From NCBI GenBank assembly GCA_963850995.1, contig CAWKNQ010000019.1, positions 109,636-173,635 on the forward strand: a DNA stretch of 64,000 nt, read 5' to 3'. The position numbers and the translations under genes were made by a program. This DNA comes from Gaiellasilicea sp963850995. GTDB taxonomy: Bacteria > Actinomycetota > Thermoleophilia > Gaiellales > Gaiellaceae. Positions 35,058 to 42,813 of the stretch are shown piece by piece. The first letter of the stretch is position 1; every line of letters begins with the position of its first letter. A model generated the notes under the pieces. The model saw only the letters and a program-made list of their open reading frames with translations. It was not told the origin of the DNA and did not search any database.

Positions 35058-36281
35058 ATGGCCGCGACCGGACGCAAGTACGAGCTCTACGACGACGCCT
35101 TCCGCAGCGACCCCTATCGCGTCTTCGCCCAGATGCGCGAGCACGACCCCGTGTTCAGCCAGCCCGGCCTCGACGGCGAGTCTCCGATCTGGTTCGTGAC
35201 CCGTTACGAGGACGCGGCCGCCGTGCTCCTGGACGACGAGCGCTTCGTGCGCGATCCGCGGCTCGCTCTGACGCCCGAGGAGCTCGAGGCGCGCGAAGCG
35301 TTCCCGCTCGCTCTCGAGGCGATCGAGAACCACATGCTGAACCGCGACGGCGACGACCACCGGCGGCTGCGTCGGCTCGTCACGAAGGCGTTCACGCCGA
35401 GGATGGTCGAGCAGCTGCGACCGCGCATCCAGGCGATCGCGGACGAGCTGCTGGATGCCGTCTCGTCGAATGGCGAGATGGATCTCTCCGCCGCCTATGC
35501 CTTCCCGCTCCCGATCACAGTGATCGCCGAGCTGCTCGGCGTGCCCACGGAGGACCAGGACCGCTTCAGGGAGTGGTCGGACGCCGTGATCACTCCCGTC
35601 TTCAGCCAGGAGGAGCTGGAGCGCTTCTTCGAGCAGATGGGCGAGTTCGTCGCCTACCTGACCGATCTCTTCGCGGCCCGGCGTGCCGAGCCGAGAGACG
35701 ATCTGATCAGCGCCCTCCTCGCGGCACGCGACGACAACGACGCGCTCACCGAGAACGAGGTGTTCGGCACGGTCGTGCTCCTGATCGTCGCCGGGCACGA
35801 GACGACGGTCGGCCTGATCGGGAACGCCGTTCTCAACCTGCTCTCGCATCCCGCCGAGCTCGAGCGCGTTCGTGCGGACCCGTCGTTGCTTCCGGCCGCG
35901 ATCGAAGAGGCGCTGCGCTACGAAGGGCCGGTCGAGCGGACGCTGTACCGCTGGGCGTCAACGAATGTCGAGCTCGGCGGACAGACGATCCGTAAAGGCG
36001 AGGGAGTGATCGCGATCGTCAACGCAGCCGACCGCGACCACCACCGCTTCCCGAACGCCGACCTGTTCGACGTCGCCCGCGACGACAAGCGCCACCTCGC
36101 CTTCGGACGCGGCAGCCACTTCTGCCTGGGTGCCCCACTGGCGCGGCTCGAGGCCGAGATCGCGCTCGAGACGCTCTTCCGGCGGCTGCCCGGGCTCCGG
36201 CTCGCCGTCCCCCGGGAGGAGCTCGCCTGGCGCCCGACGCCCGGTTTCCGGCGCCTCGTCGCGCTTCCGGTCGCGTGGTAG
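35058..36281 (+). CDS. Cytochrome P450
   Basis: This 407-residue soluble bacterial P450 is a heme monooxygenase. The I-helix oxygen-activation motif is VAGHETTVG, the K-helix E-x-x-R is EEALR, and the heme-binding loop is FGRGSHFCLGAPLAR with the proximal Cys. No ferredoxin or reductase gene is adjacent. The substrate is unknown. The gene starts 5 nt after a TAAGGT box, so it is probably leaderless. Confidence 0.93.
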   Translation: MAATGRKYELYDDAFRSDPYRVFAQMREHDPVFSQPGLDGESPIWFVTRYEDAAAVLLDDERFVRDPRLALTPEELEAREAFPLALEAIENHMLNRDGDDHRRLRRLVTKAFTPRMVEQLRPRIQAIADELLDAVSSNGEMDLSAAYAFPLPITVIAELLGVPTEDQDRFREWSDAVITPVFSQEELERFFEQMGEFVAYLTDLFAARRAEPRDDLISALLAARDDNDALTENEVFGTVVLLIVAGHETTVGLIGNAVLNLLSHPAELERVRADPSLLPAAIEEALRYEGPVERTLYRWASTNVELGGQTIRKGEGVIAIVNAADRDHHRFPNADLFDVARDDKRHLAFGRGSHFCLGAPLARLEAEIALETLFRRLPGLRLAVPREELAWRPTPGFRRLVALPVAW

Positions 36282-36285
36282 AGCT

Positions 36286-36606
36286 CTAGGCCGGCTCGAC
36301 GACGAGCATCAGGCCGTCAACCTCGCGCACGACGACGGAGTCGCCGACGTCTGCTCCGGCCTCACAGGTGGCACGCCAGATCTCGCCGGCGATCCGCACC
36401 TGACCCTCCGGCCTGCACGCCACCGAGACGATCGCGCGCCGACCGACCAGCACCTCCGTCCCGACGGTGGCTTTTCGCCGCCGCGACCAGCGCATGAACA
36501 GATAGCTCTCCCCCAGCTCGAGCAGGACGCCGACACCGAGGACGACCCAGCTCCACGGAGGCGACACGACGAAGACGGCGATCACGAGGGAGATCAGGAA
36601 GATCAC
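36286..36606 (-). CDS. NfeD-like membrane protein
   Basis: This 106-residue protein has two hydrophobic helices at the N-terminus (ISLVIAVFVVSPPWSWVVLG and following), a basic hinge (RWSRRRK) and a C-terminal OB-fold typical of NfeD (VGRRAIVSVACRPEGQVRIA, VVREVDGLMLVVEP). NfeD proteins usually partner stomatin-like proteins; none is encoded nearby. The start is GTG and the stop is 4 bp from the P450 stop (convergent). Confidence 0.78.
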   Translation of the reverse strand: MIFLISLVIAVFVVSPPWSWVVLGVGVLLELGESYLFMRWSRRRKATVGTEVLVGRRAIVSVACRPEGQVRIAGEIWRATCEAGADVGDSVVVREVDGLMLVVEPA

Positions 36607-36695
36607 TCAGGCGCCCCCGGTCCAGGAGCTCGAACCTTCGCCCGTCGGGCGCGCGGAAGTGGTCCGTCCACCTGCATCGACCATAGGATGCCCGG

Positions 36696-37568
36696 ATGCG
36701 CCTCGCGCTGATGATTGAAGGGCAAGAGGGCGTCTCGTGGGCGGACTGGCTCGCGCTGGCCAAGGCGTGCGAGGAGCATGGCGTCGAGGCGCTGTTCCGC
36801 TCCGACCACTACCTCTCGCTGACCGATCCGGAGCGTGCGGCGCTCGACGCCTGGACCGTCCTACCGGCGCTCGCCGCCCACACGACGCGGATCGAGCTGG
36901 GCACGCTGGTCTCGCCGGTGACCTTCCGGCCGGCCGCAGTGCTCGCGAACGCCGCGATCACGGCGTACGAGATCTCGGCCGGGCGGATCTCGCTCGGGAT
37001 GGGCACCGGCTGGATGGAAGCCGAGCACGAGGCGTTCGGCTTCCCGTTCCCGCCGATGAAGGAACGGCTCGGGATCTTTACCGAGCAGATCGAGGCCGTG
37101 CGCGGCTACTGGGACGGACGGCCGCGGCCACACCTGATCGTCGGCGGCAGCGGCCTCTCCGGCACCGTCGGCCCCGCCGCGCGCTGGGCCGACGAGTACA
37201 ACACGGTGATGGCGACTCCCGAGGAGTGCGCGGCGCGACGCGAGAAACTGGCCCGCGCGTGCGAACGCGAGGGCCGCGAGCCGATTCCGCTCTCGCTGAT
37301 GACCGCTTGCGCGATCGGCCGCGACGAGACTGAGGCACGCGAGCGGATCCGCCGCCGGCTCGAGCGCGCCGGCCAGACGATCGATCCCGACGCGTACCGG
37401 GAGCAGCGCGGCGCGGCCGCGATCCTCGGCACGCTCGAGGAGGCCGCAGAGCGCCTGCGCGCCTACGAGCGCGTGGGAGTCGAGCGCGTGATGCTGCAGC
37501 ACCTCGACCACCAGGATCTAGAGATGGTCGAGCTGATCGGCCGCGAGCTCGCGCCGGCCGTCGCGTAG
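36696..37568 (+). CDS. LLM-class (F420-dependent type) oxidoreductase
   Basis: This 290-residue luciferase-like barrel has EGQEGVSWADWLALAKACEE, VEALFRSDHYLSL, TTRIELGTLVSPVTFRPAAV, ISLGMGTGWMEAEHEAFG and LIVGGSG. These match the F420- or FMN-dependent group common in actinobacteria; cofactor choice is inferred from family membership. It follows a TAGGAT box by 6 nt and is 5 bp upstream of a small gene, forming a two-gene unit. Confidence 0.87.
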   Translation: MRLALMIEGQEGVSWADWLALAKACEEHGVEALFRSDHYLSLTDPERAALDAWTVLPALAAHTTRIELGTLVSPVTFRPAAVLANAAITAYEISAGRISLGMGTGWMEAEHEAFGFPFPPMKERLGIFTEQIEAVRGYWDGRPRPHLIVGGSGLSGTVGPAARWADEYNTVMATPEECAARREKLARACEREGREPIPLSLMTACAIGRDETEARERIRRRLERAGQTIDPDAYREQRGAAAILGTLEEAAERLRAYERVGVERVMLQHLDHQDLEMVELIGRELAPAVA

Positions 37569-37573
37569 CGGAC

Positions 37574-37825
37574 GTGGAGCATCACGCCGATTTCGCGATC
37601 CCGGTCACACAGAAGCTCGTGATCGAGACCGACTACGAGCGCCCAGGTGGCGGAGGAACGATCGGCGGCCCAGTGCTCGCGCTCGGCTGGTGGGTCGAGA
37701 AGCCCGGCGACGCACCGACCGGCGAGCCGCCGGCCGGAACGCTCTATCTCGTCGCCGACGAGACCCAGCCGCGGCCCGTGTGGGTCGCTCAGGGGCGTCT
37801 GACGAGCTTCAGGCTCGACGCTTAG
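37574..37825 (+). CDS. Small protein of unknown function (83 aa)
   Basis: The GTG start lies 5 bp after the LLM oxidoreductase stop, so co-transcription is very likely. The sequence (VTQKLVIETDYERPGGGG, LALGWWVEKPGDAP, TLYLVADETQPRPVWVAQG) is rich in beta strand and Trp and lacks a signal peptide. I do not recognise a family. Codon use and tight spacing support a real gene. Confidence 0.6.
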   Translation: MEHHADFAIPVTQKLVIETDYERPGGGGTIGGPVLALGWWVEKPGDAPTGEPPAGTLYLVADETQPRPVWVAQGRLTSFRLDA

Positions 37826-37832
37826 GCGAGCG

Positions 37833-38003
37833 CGCTAGCCGGCCAGCGCGCTCCGAGAGTGCGCTGGCGTGCCGCTCGCGGTGCCTGGCCGGAGAGGACA
37901 GTACGGACGTACGGACTCGGAGAGCCGGGTGCCGCGAGCGGCGCGAGGCTGGCGGCGGAGGCCGGCTCCGCCGGCCGGGAGCCGCTAGCCGGCCAGCGCG
38001 CTC
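37833..38003. repeat. 21-bp direct repeats flanking the rplQ 3' intergenic hairpin
   Basis: The same 21 bases (beginning CGCTAGCCGGCC) occur at 37833-37853 and 37983-38003. The second copy is the last codons and stop of rplQ. The roughly 130 bp between hold a long hairpin and a smaller one (GGCGGAG/CTCCGCC at 37954-37972). The layout looks like a local duplication or an insertion with target duplication. Confidence 0.6.
37871..37942. terminator. Long hairpin between convergent genes, after rplQ
   Basis: 37871-37889 pairs with 37924-37942 over 19 bp with three imperfect pairs, all G.T on the plus strand. The tip holds GTAC-GGAC-GTAC. It lies between the 83-residue gene and the rplQ stop, so a bidirectional terminator at the end of the ribosomal operon is plausible. 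It has long arms and G.T bias like the four core-conserved elements but lacks their core sequence. Confidence 0.55.
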
Positions 38004-38362
38004 TCGGGCTCGTAGTCCACCAATTCCAGGTAGACCATCTCGGCGGCGTCGCCCTGACGCTGCCCGAGCTTGATGATCCGCGTGTAGCCGCCTGGCCGGT
38101 CCGCGAAGCGCGGCGCGACCTCGGCGAAGAGGTCGTGCACGACGTTCTGCGAGCGCAGCTCAGAGAGCGCCTGCCGCCGCGCATGCAGGTCGCCGCGCTT
38201 GCCGAGCGTGATCATCTTCTCAGCGAACGGCTTGACGGCCTTGGCCTTCGCCTCGGTCGTCTCGATCCGGCCGTGGGTGAAGAGCGCGCCCGCGAGGTTC
38301 GAGTAGAGCGCGCGCCGGTGTGCGGCGTCGCGCCCCAGCTTCTTGCCTGCGCGGGCGTGCTT
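37985..38362 (-). CDS. rplQ: 50S ribosomal protein L17
   Basis: L17 sits near the peptide-exit side of the 50S subunit. The core is KHARAGKKLGRDAAHRRALY, FTHGRIETTEAKAKAVKPFA, ending with an ARRQALSELRSQNVVHDLF-type region. The family begins at this Lys-His, so the start should be the codon at 38362, which is CTG. Upstream TTGs (38401, 38410) lie inside a structured repeat and would add non-homologous residues. A CTG start or a base error is possible. Last gene of the ribosomal block. Confidence 0.85.
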   Translation of the reverse strand, partial: KHARAGKKLGRDAAHRRALYSNLAGALFTHGRIETTEAKAKAVKPFAEKMITLGKRGDLHARRQALSELRSQNVVHDLFAEVAPRFADRPGGYTRIIKLGQRQGDAAEMVYLELVDYEPESALAG

Positions 38363-38377
38363 CAGTGGTTCGATCTC

Positions 38378-38491
38378 GCGTCTCTGCCGCGTTAGCTGCA
38401 AGCGATGCAAGGACGCAGGGAGCGCTCGGGCTGGTTAGCCCGGGCGCGACTGAGGACCCGCAGCGCGCCGCAGATCACGCGGCAGAGGCGC
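38378..38491 (+). repeat. Core-conserved giant hairpin element, copy 2 (rpoA/rplQ)
   Basis: Outer arms 38378-38391 and 38478-38491 pair over 14 bp (one G.T), followed by shorter interrupted helices. The core is at 38407-38424 (ends GGACGCAGGGAGCG), stem CTCGGGCT/AGCCCGGG with loop GGTT, and 38445-38457 (CGCGACTGAGGAC). The right arm includes the last codons and stop of rpoA; the left arm lies just ahead of rplQ. Confidence 0.75.
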
Positions 38492-39455
38492 ACTGATTGT
38501 TGCCGGAGAGCCCCTGCGTGGCGAGCGTCTCCTTGACTTCCTCGATCGACTTCTTGCCGAAGTTCGGGATCGCGGCGAGCTCGTTCTCCGACTTGGAGAC
38601 GAGGTCGCCGATCGTCTCGATGCCGACGCGCTTGAGGCAGTTGTACGAGCGGACGCCGAGCTCGAGCTCCTCGATCGGGAAGTTCTCCATCGGGCCGGCA
38701 CCGCTGCCCGGCGACTCGGTGCTGATCTCCTCGGTCTGCCGGAGGTCGTCGATGCTCTCGAGGTCGGTGAAGATCGCGAGCTGCCGGATCAGGATGTGCG
38801 CGGCCTGCCCGATCGCCTCGCGCGGCTCGATCGAGCCGTCCGTGGTCACGTCGAGCCGGAGCTTGTCGTAGTCGGTGCGCTGGCCCACGCGCGCGGCCTC
38901 GACGTCGTACGACACGCGCCGGACCGGCGAGAAGATCGAGTCGATCGGGATCACGCCGATCGGCTGCTCGGGGCCGCGATTCAGCTCGGCGGGGACGTAG
39001 CCGCGCCCGCGACCGATCGTCAGCGTCATCTCGAGCTTGCCCTTCTCCGCCAGCTGCGCCAGCTCGAGCTCGGGATTGAGGATCTCGAGGTCGGCGGGGG
39101 CCTGGATGTCGGCCGCGGTGACCGGACCGGCACCCTTCTTCGCGATGTGCACCTCGACCTCGGGCGACTCCCCGTGGAGGTTGCAGATCAGGTTCTTGAG
39201 GTTGAGGATGATGTCGGTCACGTCCTCGCGCACGCCCGGAAGCGTGGTGAACTCGTGCGCGACGCCCTCGATCTTGACGGCGGTGACGGCGGCTCCCTCG
39301 AGCGAGGAGAGCAGCACGCGGCGCAGCGAGTTGCCGAACGTGTAGCCGAAGCCGCGGTCGAGCGGCTCGATCACGAAGATGCCGCGGTTCTCGTCGATCT
39401 CCTCGTGAACGATCCGCGGGATCTGGAAGTCCATCAAGCTTGTGCGTGTAGCCAA
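38475..39455 (-). CDS. rpoA: RNA polymerase alpha subunit
   Basis: The N-terminal domain (dimerisation and beta/beta' assembly: FVIEPLDRGFGYTFGNSLRR, ILNLKNL, DYDKLRLDVTTDG) and the C-terminal domain (ELGVRSYNCLKRVGIETIGD, IPNFGKKSIEEVKETL) that contacts UP elements and activators are both present. Length is 326 aa. The start is TTG with an AAAGGA 5 nt upstream, an unusual start for an essential gene. The final codons form part of the hairpin element shared with rplQ's leader. Confidence 0.96.
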   Translation of the reverse strand: MATRTSLMDFQIPRIVHEEIDENRGIFVIEPLDRGFGYTFGNSLRRVLLSSLEGAAVTAVKIEGVAHEFTTLPGVREDVTDIILNLKNLICNLHGESPEVEVHIAKKGAGPVTAADIQAPADLEILNPELELAQLAEKGKLEMTLTIGRGRGYVPAELNRGPEQPIGVIPIDSIFSPVRRVSYDVEAARVGQRTDYDKLRLDVTTDGSIEPREAIGQAAHILIRQLAIFTDLESIDDLRQTEEISTESPGSGAGPMENFPIEELELGVRSYNCLKRVGIETIGDLVSKSENELAAIPNFGKKSIEEVKETLATQGLSGNNQCASAA

Positions 39456-39477
39456 AACGATCCTTTCCTTGCTTGAC

Positions 39478-40098
39478 TTACTTGGAGTAGAGCTCCACGA
39501 TCAGCGACTCCTGCACGGGCGCGTCGATCTCGGCGCGCTCGGGCCACTTCAGGACCTTGCCGGTCAGGCCCTCGTGGTCGGCCTGCAGCCAGGGAGCCAC
39601 GGATGCGGTCAGGTCGGTCGCGTCGCGGATCGTCTGCTCCGCGGGGCTGCCGGCCTTCATGGTGACGACGTCGTCGGGACGGACGCCGAAGCTCGGGATG
39701 TTGACCCGGCGCCCGTTGACGAGGAAGTGGCCGTGGCGGACGAGCTGGCGCGCCTGCGCGCGCGAGCCCGCGAACCCGAGCCGGTAGACGACGTTGTCGA
39801 GCCGCGTCTCGAGCATCCGGAGCAGGTTCTCGCCCGGGGCGCCCGTGCCGCGCGTCGCCTTTTCGTAGTAGTTGCGGAACTGCTTCTCGAGCAGGCCGTA
39901 GTACCGGCGCGCCTTCTGCTTCTCACGCAGCTGGAGCAGGTACTCGCTCTGCTTGATCCGGCCGCGGCCGTGCTCGCCCGGCGGGTAGGAGCGGCGCTCG
40001 ATCGCGCACTTCTCCGTCAGGCAGCGCTCGCCCTTGAGGAAGAGCTTCATGCCCTCTCGGCGGCAGACGCGGCACTTGGGTCCGATATCTCTGGCCAT
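39478..40098 (-). CDS. rpsD: 30S ribosomal protein S4
   Basis: S4 nucleates 30S assembly by binding the five-way junction of 16S rRNA. The 206-residue protein starts MARDIGPKCRVCRREG. The four cysteines (C9, C12, then CLTEKC) form the zinc-binding N-terminus seen in C+ versions of S4. The S4 RNA-binding domain is at LVRHGHFLVNGRRVNIPS. The ATG overlaps the rpsK stop by one base. Confidence 0.96.
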   Translation of the reverse strand: MARDIGPKCRVCRREGMKLFLKGERCLTEKCAIERRSYPPGEHGRGRIKQSEYLLQLREKQKARRYYGLLEKQFRNYYEKATRGTGAPGENLLRMLETRLDNVVYRLGFAGSRAQARQLVRHGHFLVNGRRVNIPSFGVRPDDVVTMKAGSPAEQTIRDATDLTASVAPWLQADHEGLTGKVLKWPERAEIDAPVQESLIVELYSK

Positions 40099-40502
40099 CA
40101 GACACGCCTCCGCTTGCGCGGGCGCACGCCGTTGTGGGCCTGCGGGGTCACGTCGCGGACACCGAGGATCTCGAGACCTGCCGCCTGGAGGGAACGGATC
40201 GCCGTCTCGCGGCCCGAGCCCGGGCCCTTGACGAAGACCTCGACCTTCTGCAGGCCGTGCTCCATGCCCTTGCGGGCGCACGAGTCGGCGGTGACCTGCG
40301 CGGCGAACGGCGTCGACTTGCGCGAGCCCTTGAAGCCCGCGGAGCCGGCCGACTCCCACGCGATCACGTTCCCGTCGTTGTCGGTCAGCGCGACGATCGT
40401 GTTGTTGAACGACGTCTTGATGTGCGCCTGGCCGATGGCGATGTTCTTGCGGACACGGCGGCGTGTGCGGCCCCGGGCCGCAGACTTGCGAGGAGGCGCC
40501 AT
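40098..40502 (-). CDS. rpsK: 30S ribosomal protein S11
   Basis: S11 lies on the 30S platform near the E site. The 134-residue sequence has the family core AHIKTSFNNTIVALTD, SAGSAGFKGSRKSTPFAAQ and DVTPQAHNGVRPRKRRRV. It shares its stop base with the rpsD start and its start region with the rpsM stop, so it is tightly coupled. Confidence 0.96.
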   Translation of the reverse strand: MAPPRKSAARGRTRRRVRKNIAIGQAHIKTSFNNTIVALTDNDGNVIAWESAGSAGFKGSRKSTPFAAQVTADSCARKGMEHGLQKVEVFVKGPGSGRETAIRSLQAAGLEILGVRDVTPQAHNGVRPRKRRRV

Positions 40503-40876
40503 TACTTCGCCTTCTTCCCGCGGCCGACGGTCTTCTTCGGGCCTTTGCGCGTGCGCGCGTTCGTCTTCGTCCGTTGCCCGTTCACCGGCAAGCCGCGCCG
40601 GTGGCGCATGCCCCGGTAGGCGCCGATCTCGGACAGGCGCTTGATCGCCTGCGAGCGCTCACGCCGGAGGTCGCCCTCGACCTGCAGCTCGCCGTCGATG
40701 TAGCCGCGGAGCTTGTTGACCTCGTCGTCGGTGAGGTCCTTCACCTTCTCGTTCGGGTCGAGCTCGAGCGCCGCGCAGATCTTCTGCGCCGTCGGCTGCC
40801 CGATCCCGTAGATGTAGGTCAACCCGATCTCCAGACGCTTCTGGTTCGGAAGGTTGACGCCGGCGATTCGTGCCAA
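40502..40876 (-). CDS. rpsM: 30S ribosomal protein S13
   Basis: S13 contacts the 50S subunit and P-site tRNA in the 30S head. The 124-residue sequence starts MARIAGVNLPNQKRLEIGLT and ends with the basic tail RGLPVNGQRTKTNARTRKG-PKKTVGRGKKAK. It lies 9 bp after rpmJ and overlaps the rpsK start region by one base. Confidence 0.96.
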   Translation of the reverse strand: MARIAGVNLPNQKRLEIGLTYIYGIGQPTAQKICAALELDPNEKVKDLTDDEVNKLRGYIDGELQVEGDLRRERSQAIKRLSEIGAYRGMRHRRGLPVNGQRTKTNARTRKGPKKTVGRGKKAK

Positions 40877-40885
40877 GTCTCTCTC

Positions 40886-40999
40886 CTACCCTTGCCGTTG
40901 CTTGTGGCGTGGATTCGTGCAGATGACCATGGTGCGCCCGTGCCGCTTGATCACGCGGCAACGCTCACACATGGGCTTCACGGACGGACGGACCTTCAT
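40886..40999 (-). CDS. rpmJ: 50S ribosomal protein L36
   Basis: This 37-residue protein, MKVRPSVKPMCERCRVIKRH onward, is the zinc-binding (C+) form of L36: CERC, then C in VICTNP and a His near RHKQRQG complete the ribbon. It sits between infA and rpsM as in many bacteria. The ATG at 40999 follows the AGGAAA ribosome-binding site. Confidence 0.95.
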   Translation of the reverse strand: MKVRPSVKPMCERCRVIKRHGRTMVICTNPRHKQRQG

Positions 41000-41015
41000 C
41001 GAAAAGTGGTTTCCT

Positions 41016-41237
41016 CTAGCGGTTGCGGTACGTGATCCTGCCGCGGGTGAGGTCGTAGGGCGAGAGCTCGACCTTGACGCGGTCGCCCGGCGCGATGCGG
41101 ATGTAGTGCTTGCGCATCTTCCCGGAGATCGTGGCGAGTACTGCGTGGCCACCGTCGAGCTGCACCCGGAACATCGTGCTCGGGAGCGCCTCGACGACCT
41201 CGCCTTCGACCTCGATCTTCTCTTCTTTGACCGGCAT
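41016..41237 (-). CDS. infA: Translation initiation factor IF-1
   Basis: IF-1 is a 73-residue OB-fold protein that blocks the A site during initiation. Core: VEGEVVEALPSTMFRVQLDG, ISGKMRKHYIRIAPGDRVKV, YDLTRGRITYR. I chose the ATG at 41237 because GAGAGG lies just upstream and the family starts here. Confidence 0.95.
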   Translation of the reverse strand: MPVKEEKIEVEGEVVEALPSTMFRVQLDGGHAVLATISGKMRKHYIRIAPGDRVKVELSPYDLTRGRITYRNR

Positions 41238-41292
41238 AGACCTCTCGGAGTTGGACGCGCAGCAAAGCACGGCGCTGGGCCGCGCGGGTCGC

Positions 41293-42066
41293 CTATGGTA
41301 GCAAAGACGGTTCTCGATCGCCGCTCGTGGTCAGGATCTGCGGGCCGGAGGGCGTGATCGCGACCGTGTGCTCGAAGTGCGCCGCGAGCGAGCCGTCCTC
41401 GGTCGAGATCGACCAGTCGTCCTCGTGCACGTAGACGTCGGGGCCGCCGGCGGTGATCATCGGCTCGATCGCCAGCGTCATCCCCTCGGCCAGCAACGGC
41501 CCGCGGCCGGCCCGGCCGAAATTGGGGATGTGCGGGTCCTCGTGGTAGCTGCGGCCCACCCCGTGCCCGACCAGGCTGCGCACGACCGAGAAGCCCGCTC
41601 CCTCGACGTGCTGCTGCACGGCCGAGGAGATGTCGCCGACACGGTTGCCGGGCACCGCCTGCGTGATCCCGGCCGCGAGCGCCTCGCGGCCCGTGTCGAG
41701 CAGACGCTGCGCCTCGTCGCCCACCTCTCCGACGCCGAAGGTGTAGGCGCTGTCGGCGATGTAGCCGTCCAGCGTGACGCCGACGTCGATCGTGATCAAG
41801 TCGCCCTCGCCGACGACGTAGCCGCCCGGGATGCCGTGCACGACCATGTCGTTCGGGGAGATGCAGATCGCCGCCGGATAGCCGCGATAGCCCTGTGAGG
41901 TGGGCACGCCGCCGTTCGAGCGGATGTGCTCCTCGGCGATCCGGTCGAGCTCGCCGGTGGTGATCCCGACCTCGAGCTGCTCGCCGACGTGGGCGATCGT
42001 CTCGGCGACGATCCGGCCGGCGGCGGCCATCTTGGAGATCTCCTGCGCCGACTTGCGGATGATCAT
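41293..42066 (-). CDS. map: Methionine aminopeptidase, type I
   Basis: Map removes the initiator Met from nascent proteins. The 257-residue pita-bread fold shows the five metal ligands: Asp pair in TIDVGVTLDGYIADSAYTF, His in LVGHGVGRSYHEDPHIPNF, Glu in MTLAIEPMI and Glu in HFEHTVAIT. It is 7 bp downstream of adk, the standard spc-operon order. Confidence 0.95.
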   Translation of the reverse strand: MIIRKSAQEISKMAAAGRIVAETIAHVGEQLEVGITTGELDRIAEEHIRSNGGVPTSQGYRGYPAAICISPNDMVVHGIPGGYVVGEGDLITIDVGVTLDGYIADSAYTFGVGEVGDEAQRLLDTGREALAAGITQAVPGNRVGDISSAVQQHVEGAGFSVVRSLVGHGVGRSYHEDPHIPNFGRAGRGPLLAEGMTLAIEPMITAGGPDVYVHEDDWSISTEDGSLAAHFEHTVAITPSGPQILTTSGDREPSLLP

Positions 42067-42073
42067 TGGGTCG

Positions 42074-42646
42074 TCACCTAGCTCCCACGGTATCCAAAGC
42101 GCTCTGCACCTCTGCGAACACTTCCTCGACCGTCCTGCCGGCGTGCAGCGGGACGAGCTTGCCCGTCGTCCGGTAGTACTCGACCACCGGCTCGGTCTGC
42201 TCGTGGTAGATCGCCAGCCGGCGCGCGATCGACTCGGGCGTGTCGTCGGTGCGTCCCTCCTCATGGGCGCGACCGAGCGCACGCGTCCTAGCGGTCGCGT
42301 CGTCGAGGTCGAAGAAGAAGATCACGTCGAGCCCGCGGCCGATCTCGTGGAGCATCTCGTCGAGCGCCTCGGCCTGAGCCAGGTTGCGCGGGAACCCGTC
42401 GAGGATGAATCCGTTCAGCGCGTCGTCCTCGGCCAGGCGCTCGCGGATCATCCGGATCGTGATCTCGTCGGGCACGAGGTCGCCGCGCTCCATGATCTCG
42501 TTGATCTCGCGGCCGAGCGGCGTCGCGTCGTCGAGCGCACGGAACATGTCGCCGGTCGAGACGTGGGGGATCTCGTGCTCGGCAGAGACCCGCTTCGCCT
42601 GCGTTCCCTTCCCCGACCCCTGCGGGCCGAGCACCAGGACGTTCAC
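42074..42646 (-). CDS. adk: Adenylate kinase
   Basis: Adk interconverts 2 ADP with ATP + AMP. The P-loop is VLGPQGSGKGTQA; other motifs are HVSTGDMFR, ILDGFPRNLAQAE and the short LID (GRTDDTPESIARRL). The 190-residue length marks the short-LID form common in actinobacteria. The start is GTG without a Shine-Dalgarno sequence; the bases where one would lie are locked in the long arm of the hairpin element between secY and adk. Confidence 0.95.
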   Translation of the reverse strand: MNVLVLGPQGSGKGTQAKRVSAEHEIPHVSTGDMFRALDDATPLGREINEIMERGDLVPDEITIRMIRERLAEDDALNGFILDGFPRNLAQAEALDEMLHEIGRGLDVIFFFDLDDATARTRALGRAHEEGRTDDTPESIARRLAIYHEQTEPVVEYYRTTGKLVPLHAGRTVEEVFAEVQSALDTVGAR

Positions 42647-42647
42647 T

Positions 42648-42813
42648 GGTGGCCCGTCCGGTGCCGTTGCCGCGCCGTTGGCGTTCGCAAAGCGAGCAGC
42701 GCTAGGACGCAGGGAGCGCCCATACCGAGGAGGTATGGGCGCGACTGAGGACGACGCGATGCGAAGTCTTTGCGGGCGCCAGCGGCGCGGAGGACGGTGC
42801 CGGACGGGCCACC
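42648..42813 (+). repeat. Core-conserved giant hairpin element, copy 3 (secY/adk)
   Basis: The complete secY-adk gap is a hairpin. 42648-42692 pairs with 42768-42813 over about 43 bp, broken only by a 1x2 loop, with six imperfect pairs, all G.T on the plus strand. The core follows: left 42702-42718 (GGACGCAGGGAGCG), stem CCCATACC/GGTATGGG with loop GAGGA, right 42740-42753 (CGCGACTGAGGACG). The arms reach the secY stop codon on one side and the adk start on the other. Confidence 0.78.

Noticed and set aside
36607..36660. tRNA-like fragment (GGTTCGAGCTCC on the minus strand) near the LLM oxidoreductase
   Set aside because: A T-arm-like string is present, but no acceptor stem or anticodon arm can be formed around it.
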